DNA of 64,000 nt, from contig CAWBVA010000002.1 of NCBI GenBank assembly GCA_963792125.1, positions 1-64,000 of the forward strand, given 5' to 3'. The position numbers and the translations under genes were made by a program. The notes beneath the pieces were generated by a model, which did no database searches, was not told where the DNA came from, and was given only the letters and a program-made list of their open reading frames with translations. This DNA is from Methanocella_A sp963792125 (GTDB lineage: Archaea > Halobacteriota > Methanocellia > Methanocellales > Methanocellaceae). Within the stretch, counting starts at the first letter, position 1, and every line of letters starts with the position of its first letter. This document shows, one piece after another, positions 39,078-48,579 of this stretch.

Positions 39078-40487
39078 GTGCGAATTGAAGACATGACCAT
39101 GTGGTCGACGGATTGCCTGGACATGGCCCTGCTCGTCACGGACGATAAAGGGACGATAAGCTGGATCAACAACCGTTTCGTCGAGATGTCGGGCACTGCC
39201 AGGGAAAATGCCATCGGCAGGAGCCGTCGTGATCTGCTTGAGCCATTTGCGCGCCGGTTCCGGGACCCGGATATTTTCATGAAGAACATCCTCTGGCTGT
39301 ACGATCACCCGGTAGAGGAATTGCGTGCCACCTGGGAACTGGCCGGAGACCAGGGCCTTGTGCGCTGGTACTCGCATCCGGTCAGGGATGCGGAAGGCAG
39401 GATCATCGGACGCATGGAGTCATACCGCAAAGCCGACGAGCACGATCTGCAGTGCGGCGTGGAGAGAGCGTCCCTTGACGCGCTGCCCGTCGGCATCATC
39501 GTCGTCGACGACGCGCTGACTATCATCCAGTATAACCGCAGCGGCAGGGACTTCATCGGCGACGTGCTCGGCTACGACCCCAGGGAGGTCCGGAGCCTGG
39601 ACGTGCAGGGCCATGACAGCCCGATGGCCGGGGCGATCATCGCTTCGCTGGGCAGCGGCAGGACCGAGAAAAGATACGGTCTCGAGATTGGCGGACGGTA
39701 CTTTGACCTTATAGTCTCGCCGCTGGCTTCCGGCAGGCAGTCGCATGGTGCGGTCGTAGCCCTGATCGACGCAGGGGAGACACACGAGCAGGCATGCAAG
39801 TGTGATAAGCAGCGCCGGGAGCTGGAGTTCTACGTGAACCTCATGAGCCATGACATCCGCAACTTCAACCAGGTGTCCATGGGCTATATGGAAATGCTGG
39901 AGCTGAGCGAGAACCTGTCTGAGGACCAGCGTGCATACCTCGAAAAGGCCCTGGGCGGCGTAAAAGGCAGCAACAAACTCATCGACGACATCAAGCGTAT
40001 CCGGACGATAAGGGAGACCGGAGGGAACAACGTCCTGCCCGTGGACATTGGAAAAATGATTGACGAGGACGTCCGGCAGGTCATCAAGTCCCACGAGGGA
40101 CAGCGTATCGTCATCAACCAGAACGCGGGCAGCGGCCGCATGGCCCTGGCGAACGGGCTGGCACACGACGTATTCCGGCATGTCATTGAGAACGCAATCA
40201 AGTATGACGACCACCCGGAGAAAGTGATCGATATTGACGTAGCGGACTCGCATGAAGAAGGCCTCTGGACCGTCCGAATCGCCGATCACGGGCCGGGCAT
40301 CCCGGACGAGCGGAAGAAAACGATCTTCGAGCGCATGTCCGGCGGCTCGACAAGGGGCGCCGGCCTGGGGCTGTCCATCGTCAGGCTGATTGTCGACAGG
40401 CTCGGGGGGCACATATGGGTCGAGGACCGGGTGCCTGGTGACAGGTCGCAAGGCAGTGTCTTCGTGGTGCAGTTGCGTAAAGCCTGA
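39078..40487 (+). CDS. PAS-PAS sensor histidine kinase
   Basis: 469 residues, no membrane helix, so probably cytosolic. PAS 1 (LDMALLVTDDKGTISWINNR) spans roughly residues 12-120 and PAS 2 (DALPVGIIVVDDALTIIQYN) about 130-240. A HisKA follows with the phosphoacceptor His in YVNLMSHDIRNFNQVSMGY, then HATPase: N box HVIENAIKYD, G1 ADHGPGIPDE, G2 STRGAGLGLSIVRLI. Start at the GTG at 39078; no strong ribosome site. No response regulator is adjacent. The H-box region is shared with the ATPase-less protein at 32921, so the two could interact. Intact frame. Confidence 0.85.
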   Translation: MRIEDMTMWSTDCLDMALLVTDDKGTISWINNRFVEMSGTARENAIGRSRRDLLEPFARRFRDPDIFMKNILWLYDHPVEELRATWELAGDQGLVRWYSHPVRDAEGRIIGRMESYRKADEHDLQCGVERASLDALPVGIIVVDDALTIIQYNRSGRDFIGDVLGYDPREVRSLDVQGHDSPMAGAIIASLGSGRTEKRYGLEIGGRYFDLIVSPLASGRQSHGAVVALIDAGETHEQACKCDKQRRELEFYVNLMSHDIRNFNQVSMGYMEMLELSENLSEDQRAYLEKALGGVKGSNKLIDDIKRIRTIRETGGNNVLPVDIGKMIDEDVRQVIKSHEGQRIVINQNAGSGRMALANGLAHDVFRHVIENAIKYDDHPEKVIDIDVADSHEEGLWTVRIADHGPGIPDERKKTIFERMSGGSTRGAGLGLSIVRLIVDRLGGHIWVEDRVPGDRSQGSVFVVQLRKA

Positions 40488-40606
40488 TTATACCCTGGTA
40501 TTTCCTGGCACCCTGTTCCAACCGGTGCCGGCCATTTTTTCTTTCCCAGATTTTATAACGGCACATGTAAACTCATTATAGGAATTAAAAGGGGAGGTGA
40601 GTAAGG

Positions 40607-40768
40607 ATGTGCATTAGCTGTGGATGCGGGATGCCCAACGACAGGCACAACAACCCGGACCTGATTACGCAGGAAGACCTCGACCGTGCGGCAAATGCGG
40701 CAAAGATGTCGGCGAAGGATGCAGCTCAGAACATAGCGGACGCGGAAGGGCTCAGCTGCAAGAAATAG
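40607..40768 (+). CDS. 53-residue Cys-rich small protein (CISCGCG)
   Basis: The ATG at 40607 lies after GGGGAGGTGAGTAAGG, a strong ribosome site. It reads MCISCGCGMPNDRHNNPDLI, then TQEDLDRAANAAKMSAKDAA and QNIADAEGLSCKK. Cys at positions 2, 5 and 7, with another near the C-terminus, could bind a metal. The remainder is an amphipathic Ala-rich helix. Own promoter candidate CTCATTATAGG near 40572. The good start signal and ordered composition support a real gene, although it is short. It resembles small proteins I believe occur in other methanogens; function unknown. It lies next to the P1B ATPase, so metal handling is one idea. Confidence 0.6.
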   Translation: MCISCGCGMPNDRHNNPDLITQEDLDRAANAAKMSAKDAAQNIADAEGLSCKK

Positions 40769-40833
40769 AAAGACGGACAGGTTAGCTTCGTCGAATGATA
40801 TTGTCGTCTGGTGCAGGAGCAGCCGGAAGAAGT

Positions 40834-42774
40834 TCATTTTTTCTTTTTTGATTCAAACCCGATTAGCCTGGCCGAATTAATGATCACCGGTATGGACGAG
40901 AGCTCGTGCAACAGCGCCCCTGTAACCGGTGACAGTATGCCCGGAACGGTCAGCAAGATAGCAACGGCAAGGATTGCAAGCGAGAACAATACATTTGCTT
41001 TTATGGTCTTTATTGCCTGTCTGGATATGGCCATTAAATGCGGCAGCCTGGCCAGGTCGTCCGACAGTAATCCCACGTCTGCCGTCTCTATTGCCACGTC
41101 CGTGCCGGTAATGCCCATGGCAACGCCCACGTCCGCCACGGCTAACGCCGGGCCGTCGTTGACACCGTCCCCCACAAAGGCAACCCTGCGACCTTCAGCC
41201 TGAAGACGCTTCACGATCTCGACTTTTTCCCCGGGAAGCACTTCGGCATAAACCTCGCTTATCCCGAGCTGTCCGGCGACGCGCTCAGCCGCAGAACGGT
41301 TATCGCCGGTAAGGAGGACGGTACGCATGCCCGCTATGTCCAGGTTTTTTATCGTCTCGCAGGCCTCGGGCCGTATTTCATCCTCGAATGCGAAAATCCC
41401 TGCGACCTGGTTTTCAACTGCGAGAGCAATGACATTGCGGCCAAGCGCAGCCTGCCCGGACACCGCAGTTTCCGCATTACCCGGTATGTCAATACCCTGG
41501 TCCGCAAGAGCCGTTAACCTCCCGACGAAGACATTGCGGCCGTCGACAACGGCTTTTACGCCCAGGCCCGGGAGCACGGTAAAAGCGGCAGGATCGGAAA
41601 GTACGATATTGTCGTCCTGCGCTGCACGGACCGCCGCTCTGCCAAGCGGATGCTCGCTGAATTTTTCTGCGGTCGCAGCAATACGAAGGAGCTCAGAATC
41701 GCTCGTCCCGTCGATCGATATAATCCCTGCCAGCCGGGGTTTACCCAGGGTGAGAGTGCCGGTCTTGTCGAATACGACGGTGTCGATCTTGCTCATCGCC
41801 TCGATCGTGGCCCCCTTTTTAACGAGACTACCCCGCAGCGCGGCGTTACCTATCGAGGCGACCAGCGCCGTCGGCGTGGCGAGGACCATGACGCACGGGC
41901 AGAAGACGATCAGCACGGTGATGGCCCGCATGACATCGCCGCTCCACCACCAGAGAACCGCACCCATTAACAGCGCCAGCGGCGTATAGAATTTGGCGTA
42001 AGTGTTAAGCAGCCGCTCTATCCGGGGCTTTTGTTCCTGGGCTTCGGCGATCAGGCGGTGAATCTGACCTAATGTGGTCTCGTGCCCGACTTTTGTGGCT
42101 TGAACCTCAATGGCGCCGATCTCGTTAAGGGTACCCGCAAATACCGGGTCTCCGGCGCTTTTGTCGATTAGCAGACTCTCCCCGGTAATTGCCGCCTGGT
42201 TCACTGAAGCCGTTCCGGACACGATGGTCCCGTCTACGGCTATCCTTTCGCCGGACCGCACGAGCACGATGTCTCCCGCAACCACGCTTTCGACCGGTAT
42301 GACAGAATCATGGCCGTCCCTCCTGACTGTGACCCGGTCCGGGAGAAGCCTGGCCAGCGCCTCCAGGGCATTTCCCGCCCGCGCCGCAACAAAGTCCTCA
42401 AGCATCCCGCCAAGCAGTAACAGGACAGCGACAACTGCGGCTGCAGAGTACTGGCCGATGGCGATTGCCGCGATGGTGGCAATGGAGACAGGGATGTCCG
42501 CGGTGAAGTCGCGCTCCCTGATGCCCTGTATCGCCGACCACCAGATGTACGAGGAGCCGACAAGTGCTGCGGCAAGATAGAGGTACCTGCCGTTTCCCTC
42601 CATGCCGTTTTCGGAGAACATGCCCTGCGGGTACACGATCGCGGATGCTATCAGCAGTATTCCGCTGGCCAGGGTGAAAAGCGTTCCCGGCTCAAGAATA
42701 AAGCTCCTGTATTTCATGATCAGGGCAAACATGCCGGGACTGGCTCTCGCGGGGCTGGCGGTGATAGCTGACAT
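40834..42774 (-). CDS. P1B-type heavy-metal-translocating ATPase without an N-terminal metal-binding domain
   Basis: 646 residues from the ATG at 42774, preceded by AAAGGAGATT. Domains in order: N-terminal helices with no CxxC domain; actuator loop with AAITGESLLID; membrane CPC motif VFCPCVMVLATPTALVA; phosphorylation site VVFDKTGTLTLG; KFSEHPLGRAA (the HP motif of the nucleotide-binding domain); LLTGDNRSAAERVA; VAFVGDGVNDGPALAVADVG. The last helix ends LLHELSSIPVIINSARLI. CPC plus HE-x-SS mixes features of the copper (M-x2-SS) and zinc/cadmium/cobalt (HEG-T) groups, so the cargo is uncertain. Function: ATP-driven metal export across the cytoplasmic membrane. Intact. Confidence 0.88.
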   Translation of the reverse strand: MSAITASPARASPGMFALIMKYRSFILEPGTLFTLASGILLIASAIVYPQGMFSENGMEGNGRYLYLAAALVGSSYIWWSAIQGIRERDFTADIPVSIATIAAIAIGQYSAAAVVAVLLLLGGMLEDFVAARAGNALEALARLLPDRVTVRRDGHDSVIPVESVVAGDIVLVRSGERIAVDGTIVSGTASVNQAAITGESLLIDKSAGDPVFAGTLNEIGAIEVQATKVGHETTLGQIHRLIAEAQEQKPRIERLLNTYAKFYTPLALLMGAVLWWWSGDVMRAITVLIVFCPCVMVLATPTALVASIGNAALRGSLVKKGATIEAMSKIDTVVFDKTGTLTLGKPRLAGIISIDGTSDSELLRIAATAEKFSEHPLGRAAVRAAQDDNIVLSDPAAFTVLPGLGVKAVVDGRNVFVGRLTALADQGIDIPGNAETAVSGQAALGRNVIALAVENQVAGIFAFEDEIRPEACETIKNLDIAGMRTVLLTGDNRSAAERVAGQLGISEVYAEVLPGEKVEIVKRLQAEGRRVAFVGDGVNDGPALAVADVGVAMGITGTDVAIETADVGLLSDDLARLPHLMAISRQAIKTIKANVLFSLAILAVAILLTVPGILSPVTGALLHELSSIPVIINSARLIGFESKKKK

Positions 42775-43025
42775 TCGCAATCTCCTTTGACGATAACGGG
42801 CATAATGACTTGCGCACAGGGGAAATGCGCCGAATCGATTAGTATGCTCTTTAGGCTATTGAGGTATAAAATAATTGTGATATGTATTAACAAGTAACAA
42901 ATTTATTAATATTTGTGCTAACTAATCGATCGCAATATGGTATAACTGACGGCTTATCAGCTGATGGATCTTAGAACTGTCAAGTAAAAACGACAGGCAA
43001 TGCCTGTGCTGACTGTCACCGTCGG

Positions 43026-43661
43026 CTATTTCAAAACTGCTTCCACGGCCTGGAAGTCGTCCTCGTAGATGTGGACATTATCCCCGAAGCACCGGAGCTT
43101 GCCGATCGTGAAGTCGGTGGGCCCGACCAGCTCGTCCTTGACCAGCTCCTGGAAGGCCATCAGGTTCGCCTCGAAGGCTTTGAACATGTCCCAGGACCGG
43201 TAGTGGATGTGCACATCCAGCCGGTTGTTACGGTGGGGGAACACCCAGATGCGCTGGAAGCAGGGCTGGTCTTCCGGCTTGAAGCAGTCGACTTTCGGCA
43301 TCCATGTGATCGCCTGGATGCGCTTAGACTCGTACCTGCCCTTCCTTAATTGTTCGGCGATCCATTGGAGCTGATCGAAACCCTCGTAATTGACCATCCG
43401 ATCGATGTACGTGTATTCAAAACCATGTTTCCCGGCAGACTCACGCTTAAATTGCTGCTTATAGAATTCAATCCGTTTAGGGCTGCAAAACGGGTCCTTC
43501 TTATGCCATTGCTGGACCGGATTGTTAATTTCCAGCAGCATGCCGTTAACCATGCGGGCCTTGACCCCGTACTCGGTGTCCGCCAGTTGCCCTTCCCGGT
43601 AAATCTTACCGATGGCCCAGAACCATGCCTCGGATATCGTCTCGAATGTGCCGGCGATCAT
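43026..43661 (-). CDS. thyA: Archaeal-type thymidylate synthase (ThyA, short form)
   Basis: 211 residues, about 50 shorter than bacterial ThyA, which is normal for the methanogen branch. Key sites: catalytic Cys in QPCFQRIWVFPHRNN, followed by HIHYRSWDMFKAFEANLMAF (the R-S-x-D-x7-N dUMP contact). The N-terminal arginine loop is reduced. The reaction is methylation of dUMP to dTMP; in methanogens a tetrahydromethanopterin-type carbon donor is thought to replace folate. Starts at the ATG at 43661. Upstream lies a small membrane protein on the same strand, 76 bases away. Intact. Confidence 0.82.
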   Translation of the reverse strand: MIAGTFETISEAWFWAIGKIYREGQLADTEYGVKARMVNGMLLEINNPVQQWHKKDPFCSPKRIEFYKQQFKRESAGKHGFEYTYIDRMVNYEGFDQLQWIAEQLRKGRYESKRIQAITWMPKVDCFKPEDQPCFQRIWVFPHRNNRLDVHIHYRSWDMFKAFEANLMAFQELVKDELVGPTDFTIGKLRCFGDNVHIYEDDFQAVEAVLK

Positions 43662-43737
43662 GATAAGACCTGCAATTTTTTACTCTACATTGGCTTGCAC
43701 AATATTAATGCCTGTCGCTTTATCCGTAATGCAGGCA

Positions 43738-44082
43738 CTACTGCTTCGCTTCCGGCCGCTGCAATGGCTTTTCAGGCGGGTTTTCCGTGGCCGGTGCCCG
43801 TCCTTCCGCATACCGGTCGTAGCCCCATGCCGCCGCGCAGATGACGCCGAGGAGGAGCAGGAATCCGATAATGTATATCATGTTCGTCCCGATGAAGGGC
43901 AGGTCGTTCAGCACAGTATCTATGCTCAAGGGCCGGTAATACTCACTGTTCTGCGGCACGAGCCCGACCCAGACGCCCAGTAAATAGCTGCCCACCAGTG
44001 CTATGATCAGGCAGACGGCGAAGATCAGGACAAGCTTCACCCCGTCGATGATGGTATTCATGACGGCCTTTAGTTTGCTCAT
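43738..44082 (-). CDS. Two-helix membrane protein of unknown function
   Basis: 114 residues from the ATG at 44082. Helix 1 is LVLIFAVCLIIALVGSYLLG; helix 2 is YIIGFLLLLGVICAAAWGYD; between them is a 30-residue outside loop (VPQNSEYYRPLSIDTVLNDL). The tail is charged and Pro-rich (GRAPATENPPEKPLQRPEAK). No family recognised. Same strand as thyA, but the functional link is unclear. Confidence 0.65.
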   Translation of the reverse strand: MSKLKAVMNTIIDGVKLVLIFAVCLIIALVGSYLLGVWVGLVPQNSEYYRPLSIDTVLNDLPFIGTNMIYIIGFLLLLGVICAAAWGYDRYAEGRAPATENPPEKPLQRPEAKQ

Positions 44083-44508
44083 GACAGTGAGTATGTCATT
44101 CGTAGGTTATTAATCAAGCGCAAGAGATCCTTCTACAGGATAAATAGTCCCGGATCACGGCGATCCTGTGAGGCAACAAGACTATTCGCCCCCCACATAG
44201 ATTAAAAACGGTATGGTAACTACCGTATAAGAAAATAACCATTATATTTGCTTTATTTTTAGATGGCCGGCAAGGGAATACTTTCACTATGCTCTTGGTC
44301 CAGGTATATAATCTGCCGTGTGCAAGTATAGATCAGAAAGTCGCGGTACTACACACGCCCTACACGCTTCAGGGCCAGGATGTAGTATTGAATCCCCAAC
44401 CTCACTTTCCAATTAATGGCCGGGCCTGCCCATCCCTACCCTTTTGTCCCGGCCATTGGTTTTTTACCCCTGGTGGACAATAGCCGGCGATTGTCAGACA
44501 GGAATCAG
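44083..44508. other. 426-base gene-free region with an inverted repeat after the kinase gene
   Basis: AATGGCCGGG (about 44415-44424) and CCCGGCCATT (about 44448-44457) form a perfect 10-base stem 50 bases downstream of the minus-strand kinase stop at 44509, a possible terminator. ACGGTA/TACCGT at 44208-44226 is a smaller palindrome. A short plus-strand frame (44289-44483) has no coding character. Confidence 0.4.
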
Positions 44509-45984
44509 CTAATCGTGAGCGGTCTTACGGAACCGTATGAGGTACTTAGTCCCTTTCGTCATGTCCGTCGTGATCTTCCCGTCGATCTGACTGACCAGCA
44601 TGGTCACGAGCTGAAGGCCGAGGGTCTGGGACTTCTCGATATCAAAGCCCTGTGTCATGCCGACACCGTCATCGCTGACTTCCAGCAGGTAATAGTCGCT
44701 TTCTATGCGCATTGAGACGGTGACAGTGCCGTCCCGGCCGCCAGGGAACGCGTACTTCAGCGCGTTTGTGACCAGCTCGTTGACGATCAGGCCGCAGGGG
44801 ACCGCCGTGTCCACGTTCAGGAATATATCCCTGATATCCATATGCAGGTTGACGTTGCCATTGTTGCCGCTATAGGACCGGAACAGGTTGGTCACCAGGC
44901 GCTCGATGTAGGAGCTGAAGTCGATGCTCGCCAGGTCGCTGGACTGGTAGAGCTTCTCGTGGACGAGGGCCATGGACTTGACCCGGTCCTGGCTCTCCTG
45001 GAAGAGTTTGGCGTCCCGGGGGTCTGCCAGGTACCGGGACTGGATGCTCAGCAGGCTGGAGATCACCTGCAGGTTATTCTTTACCCGGTGGTGGATTTCC
45101 TTGAGCATGACCTCTTTCTCCTTTAGTGAGGCCATGACCTGCTCCTCGGCCAGCTTGCGCTCCGTGACGTCGCGTACCACGGCAATGATCCGGTCATTGC
45201 CCCTGATGCGGCCGTACTTCAGGCTGACCTCGACCCAGAACTGGTTCCCCTCACCGCCCCGGACGTGCGCCTCCTCCAGCACCGGGCCGGCGCTGGAAAT
45301 GGCCGTGAGCTTCTGCATTACCGCTTCCCGGGAGCGGCCGGTGCTGCCCCCGAACAGGGCGGGGAAGTCAGTGGCGAGAGCCTCGGTCCTGCCGAAGCCG
45401 AACATGCGGCATACGGCATCGTTGACGTCCACGGTGCGGCCGGTCCCGATGTCCATGATTATGATGCCGTCGTTGACCGAGTTGAAGATCGCCTGGTACG
45501 TGTCCTCGGAACGCTTGAGCTCGTCGCCGATCTGCTTCCGTGCCGTGACGTCCCGGGCCATGGCCACCGCGATGGCTTTGCCGTCCAGCCGGGCGATGCT
45601 GACCGATATCTCGCAGGGTATCTGCACGCCGCTGCGCCCGTGAAGCGTCGTGCCGATGTCAACGTGCTGGACCCGGCCGCTGAACAGGCTGGCCATCGCG
45701 CCCCGGGCGCTATCGTCGACGATGTCCCCGAAGCTCATGCCCAGCATCGCGGCGCGGTCGTATCCGAGGTGGCTGCAGGCCGAGCCGCTCACGTCAATGA
45801 TGCGGCCAGTGCCGGTGTCGACCATGAAGATGGCGTCGTCGCTGTGGTCGAGGATGGCACGGAACTGCTCGAGGTCGGCAATCTTCCGCTGCAGCTCCGG
45901 GTAGTAGCTCTTGCGGAACGAGCTGTCGCCGAGCCCGATGATCTTCTCCCGCAGCGGCTGCCAGTCGTCCCCTTCAGAGCGCAT
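44509..45984 (-). CDS. PAS-PAS histidine kinase of the HisKA_2 type
   Basis: 491 residues, no membrane segment. Two PAS domains (AILDHSDDAIFMVDTGTGRI; AIFNSVNDGIIIMDIGTGRT) each end in a DVTARK/DVTERK linker. The HisKA_2 motif MLKEIHHRVKNNLQVISSLL has the phosphoacceptor His. HATPase follows with NELVTNALKYAFPGG and VSDDGVGM, ending RFRKTAHD. This type often drives atypical response regulators in archaea. The start codon at 45984 overlaps the end of the alcohol dehydrogenase gene by 11 bases, so expression is coupled and the kinase may sense a redox or substrate state linked to it. No receiver domain is adjacent. Confidence 0.87.
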   Translation of the reverse strand: MRSEGDDWQPLREKIIGLGDSSFRKSYYPELQRKIADLEQFRAILDHSDDAIFMVDTGTGRIIDVSGSACSHLGYDRAAMLGMSFGDIVDDSARGAMASLFSGRVQHVDIGTTLHGRSGVQIPCEISVSIARLDGKAIAVAMARDVTARKQIGDELKRSEDTYQAIFNSVNDGIIIMDIGTGRTVDVNDAVCRMFGFGRTEALATDFPALFGGSTGRSREAVMQKLTAISSAGPVLEEAHVRGGEGNQFWVEVSLKYGRIRGNDRIIAVVRDVTERKLAEEQVMASLKEKEVMLKEIHHRVKNNLQVISSLLSIQSRYLADPRDAKLFQESQDRVKSMALVHEKLYQSSDLASIDFSSYIERLVTNLFRSYSGNNGNVNLHMDIRDIFLNVDTAVPCGLIVNELVTNALKYAFPGGRDGTVTVSMRIESDYYLLEVSDDGVGMTQGFDIEKSQTLGLQLVTMLVSQIDGKITTDMTKGTKYLIRFRKTAHD

Positions 45985-47185
45985 GCTCGAAGATCACCTC
46001 GATGTCGCCGGGCAGCGGCCTGCGAGGGTTCGTCACCATGCACGGGTCCTCCATCGCACGTGCCGAGAGGACCGGGATATCCTCCCGGCGTACTCCCATG
46101 GAGGACAGGCAGGTGCTGACCGAAGCATCCTGTTGCAGCCGGATAAGGTCGTTGACGATGGCCGCCTTCCGGTCGGGCAGACTCTTGCCCGCCATGTCCA
46201 GGCCGAGGGCGATGCCTATACGGGCGAACCGCTCCGGGTCGCTCGAAAAATTGTAGTCGGCCACGAACGGCAGCAGGGCAGCGTTGCAGGCCCCGTGGGG
46301 CAGGTCGAGCAGGCCGCCAAGGCTGTGGGCCATGGCGTGGACCGCCCCGAGACTGGCGTTGGAGAAGGCCAGTCCTGCTTCGAGGCTGCCCTGCATAATC
46401 CGGCCCCGGAGGTCCGGGTCGCCCGGCTCGTCGAGCACCTGCGGCAGGCTATGCCGCAACAGCCGGATGGCGTCGAAGGCGTGCAGGTCCGTCAGCGGAG
46501 AATGCGCGTTCGAGACATAGGCCTCGATCGCATGCGTCAACGCGTCCATGCCGGTACATGCGGTCAGTTGCCGGTCCATGGTGATGGTCGCCAGGGGGTC
46601 GATAAGCGCCACGTCTGGCACCACAGTCTTGCTCACGATAGCGACCTTCTTGCGCTCCACCCGGTCCCGGATGATGGCGAACTGGGAGACGTCTGCCGAC
46701 GTGCCGGCCGTCGTCGGGATGCAGATCAGCGGCGGGCCGGGCAGGGGCACGTTGTCCACGCCTGCGAAGTCGAGCACCGGCCGCTCATTGGCGCTGACGA
46801 TGCCTATCCCCTTGGCGCAGTCCATCGGGCTGCCGCCGCCCACGGCCACGATCAGGTTGCAGCCCTCCGACTTATAGACGGCCGCCCCGGCCATGACCTC
46901 CCCGGCTGTCGGGTTGGGGGACACTTCGTAGAAAAGCGAATAGCTGACCCCGGCGTTCTCCAGGCTGCCGAGGACGTGCTCCGTGACCGCCAGCTTCCGC
47001 ACCTTGTGGTCCGTGACCACCAGCACTTTGCCTGCGCCGAGGTTCCTCGCATAGCGGCCGGCCAGGCTCACTGCGCCCGCTCCGAAGACGATCTCCGGGG
47101 CGACGAACTTCCTGAGCTCAAGAATATTGTCGGCCGTAACACTCCCCCCATAGCGTAGATAAATTCGATTAAAATCATAATTCAC
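45974..47185 (-). CDS. Iron-containing alcohol dehydrogenase (group III)
   Basis: 403 residues starting at the ATG at 47185. NAD(P)-binding segments include VVAVGGGSPMDCAKGIG-like IVAVGGGSPMDCAKG, and CIPTTAGTSADVSQFA. Metal ligands are in place: D and H in TGMDALTHAIEAYVS, then HAMAHSLGGLLDLPHGACNA (two His). FEHAL is the C-terminus. A 20-residue N-terminal extension precedes the usual KFVAPEIVFGAGAV start, and a later ATG is not in the right place, so the extension may be real. The family reduces aldehydes or oxidises alcohols; the physiological substrate is unknown. First gene of a two-gene unit with the kinase. Confidence 0.88.
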   Translation of the reverse strand: MNYDFNRIYLRYGGSVTADNILELRKFVAPEIVFGAGAVSLAGRYARNLGAGKVLVVTDHKVRKLAVTEHVLGSLENAGVSYSLFYEVSPNPTAGEVMAGAAVYKSEGCNLIVAVGGGSPMDCAKGIGIVSANERPVLDFAGVDNVPLPGPPLICIPTTAGTSADVSQFAIIRDRVERKKVAIVSKTVVPDVALIDPLATITMDRQLTACTGMDALTHAIEAYVSNAHSPLTDLHAFDAIRLLRHSLPQVLDEPGDPDLRGRIMQGSLEAGLAFSNASLGAVHAMAHSLGGLLDLPHGACNAALLPFVADYNFSSDPERFARIGIALGLDMAGKSLPDRKAAIVNDLIRLQQDASVSTCLSSMGVRREDIPVLSARAMEDPCMVTNPRRPLPGDIEVIFEHAL

Positions 47186-47339
47186 TGATGGTTTAAGTCA
47201 TTATCGTTAGGAGTTCCGAATTAGTTTAAAGGAATAGTAGAATTAATGATTAGAAAACGATAAGTAACCAAATATATTATGTTTTTGCTAAAAATCAGGT
47301 AAAATCAGGGGGCGATGCAGAAGGCATCGCCACTCAATA

Positions 47340-48579
47340 TTATATGTTGAGCTCGTCGCCAATCTTCGGCGCATAGGTGTTGACGTCGAATTCCTTCTTC
47401 ACCCAGTCCGCGAAATCCTGCGTATGGTCGCCGTGGACACAGCAGACGTGCTTCGTGCCCCGGTCTACCATGTGCTTCACGATGGCCTTCAGCTCGGTGT
47501 CGCCGCTGTGGGCGCTGAAGCTGTACTGCTCCAGTGCGCAGCGCAGCGTCAGGATCTCGCCGTCGACGTCTACGTAGCCGTTGTCCAGGGCGGACCGGCC
47601 GTTAGTGCCCTCTACCTGGTAACCGGACAGCATGACCTTGTTCCGGGGATTGTCGAAAGCACGCTTCAGGTAGTGCAGCACCGGCCCGCCGTTGAGCATG
47701 CCGGCCGTGGTCACGACCACCGACGGCTCGTTAAGCACCGCTTTGCGCATGCCGGGCTTCACCGTGGTCGCGTAGCCGTAGGCCGACCGGAGTCGTCCGG
47801 AGTCGCGCAGGAACTCGGGGTCCTTGAGGAGAATGTCGGTGACTTCCGTGCCCATGCCGTCCACGTAGGCGCTGATGCCGTACTCCTTCAGGATAAGTAA
47901 TATTTCCTGCGTACGGCCGATGGCGAAGCTGGGTATGATCACGTTGCCGCCGATGTCCAGCGTGTAGCGGATGGACTCGATGAACTTCCGCTCCAGTGCC
48001 TGCCGGTCCGGGTGGTCCTTGCCGAAGTACGTGCTCTCGATCATCAGGATGTCAGCTTCGGGGTAGTGTATCTTCGAGCCTTTGAGGAGCCTGGTATCGC
48101 TGTTCTTGATGTCGCCGGTATAAAGCAACGACTTGCCATCCTTCTCCAGATAGGTCAGCGCGCTACCCGGGATGTGTCCAGCATCCAGGAGGGTGATCGT
48201 GTAGTCTTTCGCCTCATAGGCATCAAGGTATTCCATCTCCTTGGTCCGGCGCATGAGCATGTGCATGTCCACCGGGTCGAACGGGGCGATGGTCCCGTTG
48301 CCGTCGGCGATCTCCATGGTGTCCTCGGCCAGCAGGTTAGTCAAGATGCTTGGTCGGCGAGGTAGCCAGCACTGTCGGCTCCAGGTCCATCAGGTTGGGG
48401 ACAACTCCGCAGTGATCGAGATGGCCATGCGATATGACGACGGTCTCCGGGCTGGGGCTTCCCTGGGGGTACAGGGGCGGATCGCTTGGCTTTATCCCGT
48501 AGTCTAGCAGTATCTTTTCGTCGATAAGGAAGGCGGACCGGCCGACTTCCTGGCCGGCGCCCATGACTTTTATCTGTAT
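47340..48579 (-). CDS. MBL-fold/beta-CASP RNA-processing nuclease, one frameshift
   Basis: About 412 residues. N-terminal metallo-beta-lactamase motif VVISHGHLDHCGVV (H-x-H-x-D-H). After a frame change near 48340: DAGHIPGSALTYLEKDG, LLYTGDIKNSDTRLL, MIESTYFG. Then the beta-CASP module: VIIPSFAIGRTQEIL, VVTTAGMLNGGPVLHYL, FSAHSGDTELKAIV, KHVCCVHGD. Archaeal members are 5'-3' exo- or endoribonucleases of the aCPSF/RNase J group. I extend the start to 48579, where GGAGGT sits 7 bases before an ATA codon and the reading AIQIKVMGAGQEVGRSAFLI fits the family better than the internal ATG at 48564. Confidence 0.85.

Noticed and set aside
44289..44483. 64-residue plus-strand frame
   Set aside because: No ribosome site, and it spans the inverted repeat that likely terminates the kinase transcript.
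45911..47158. 415-residue plus-strand frame
   Set aside because: Opposite-strand shadow of the alcohol dehydrogenase in GC-rich DNA; no family features.
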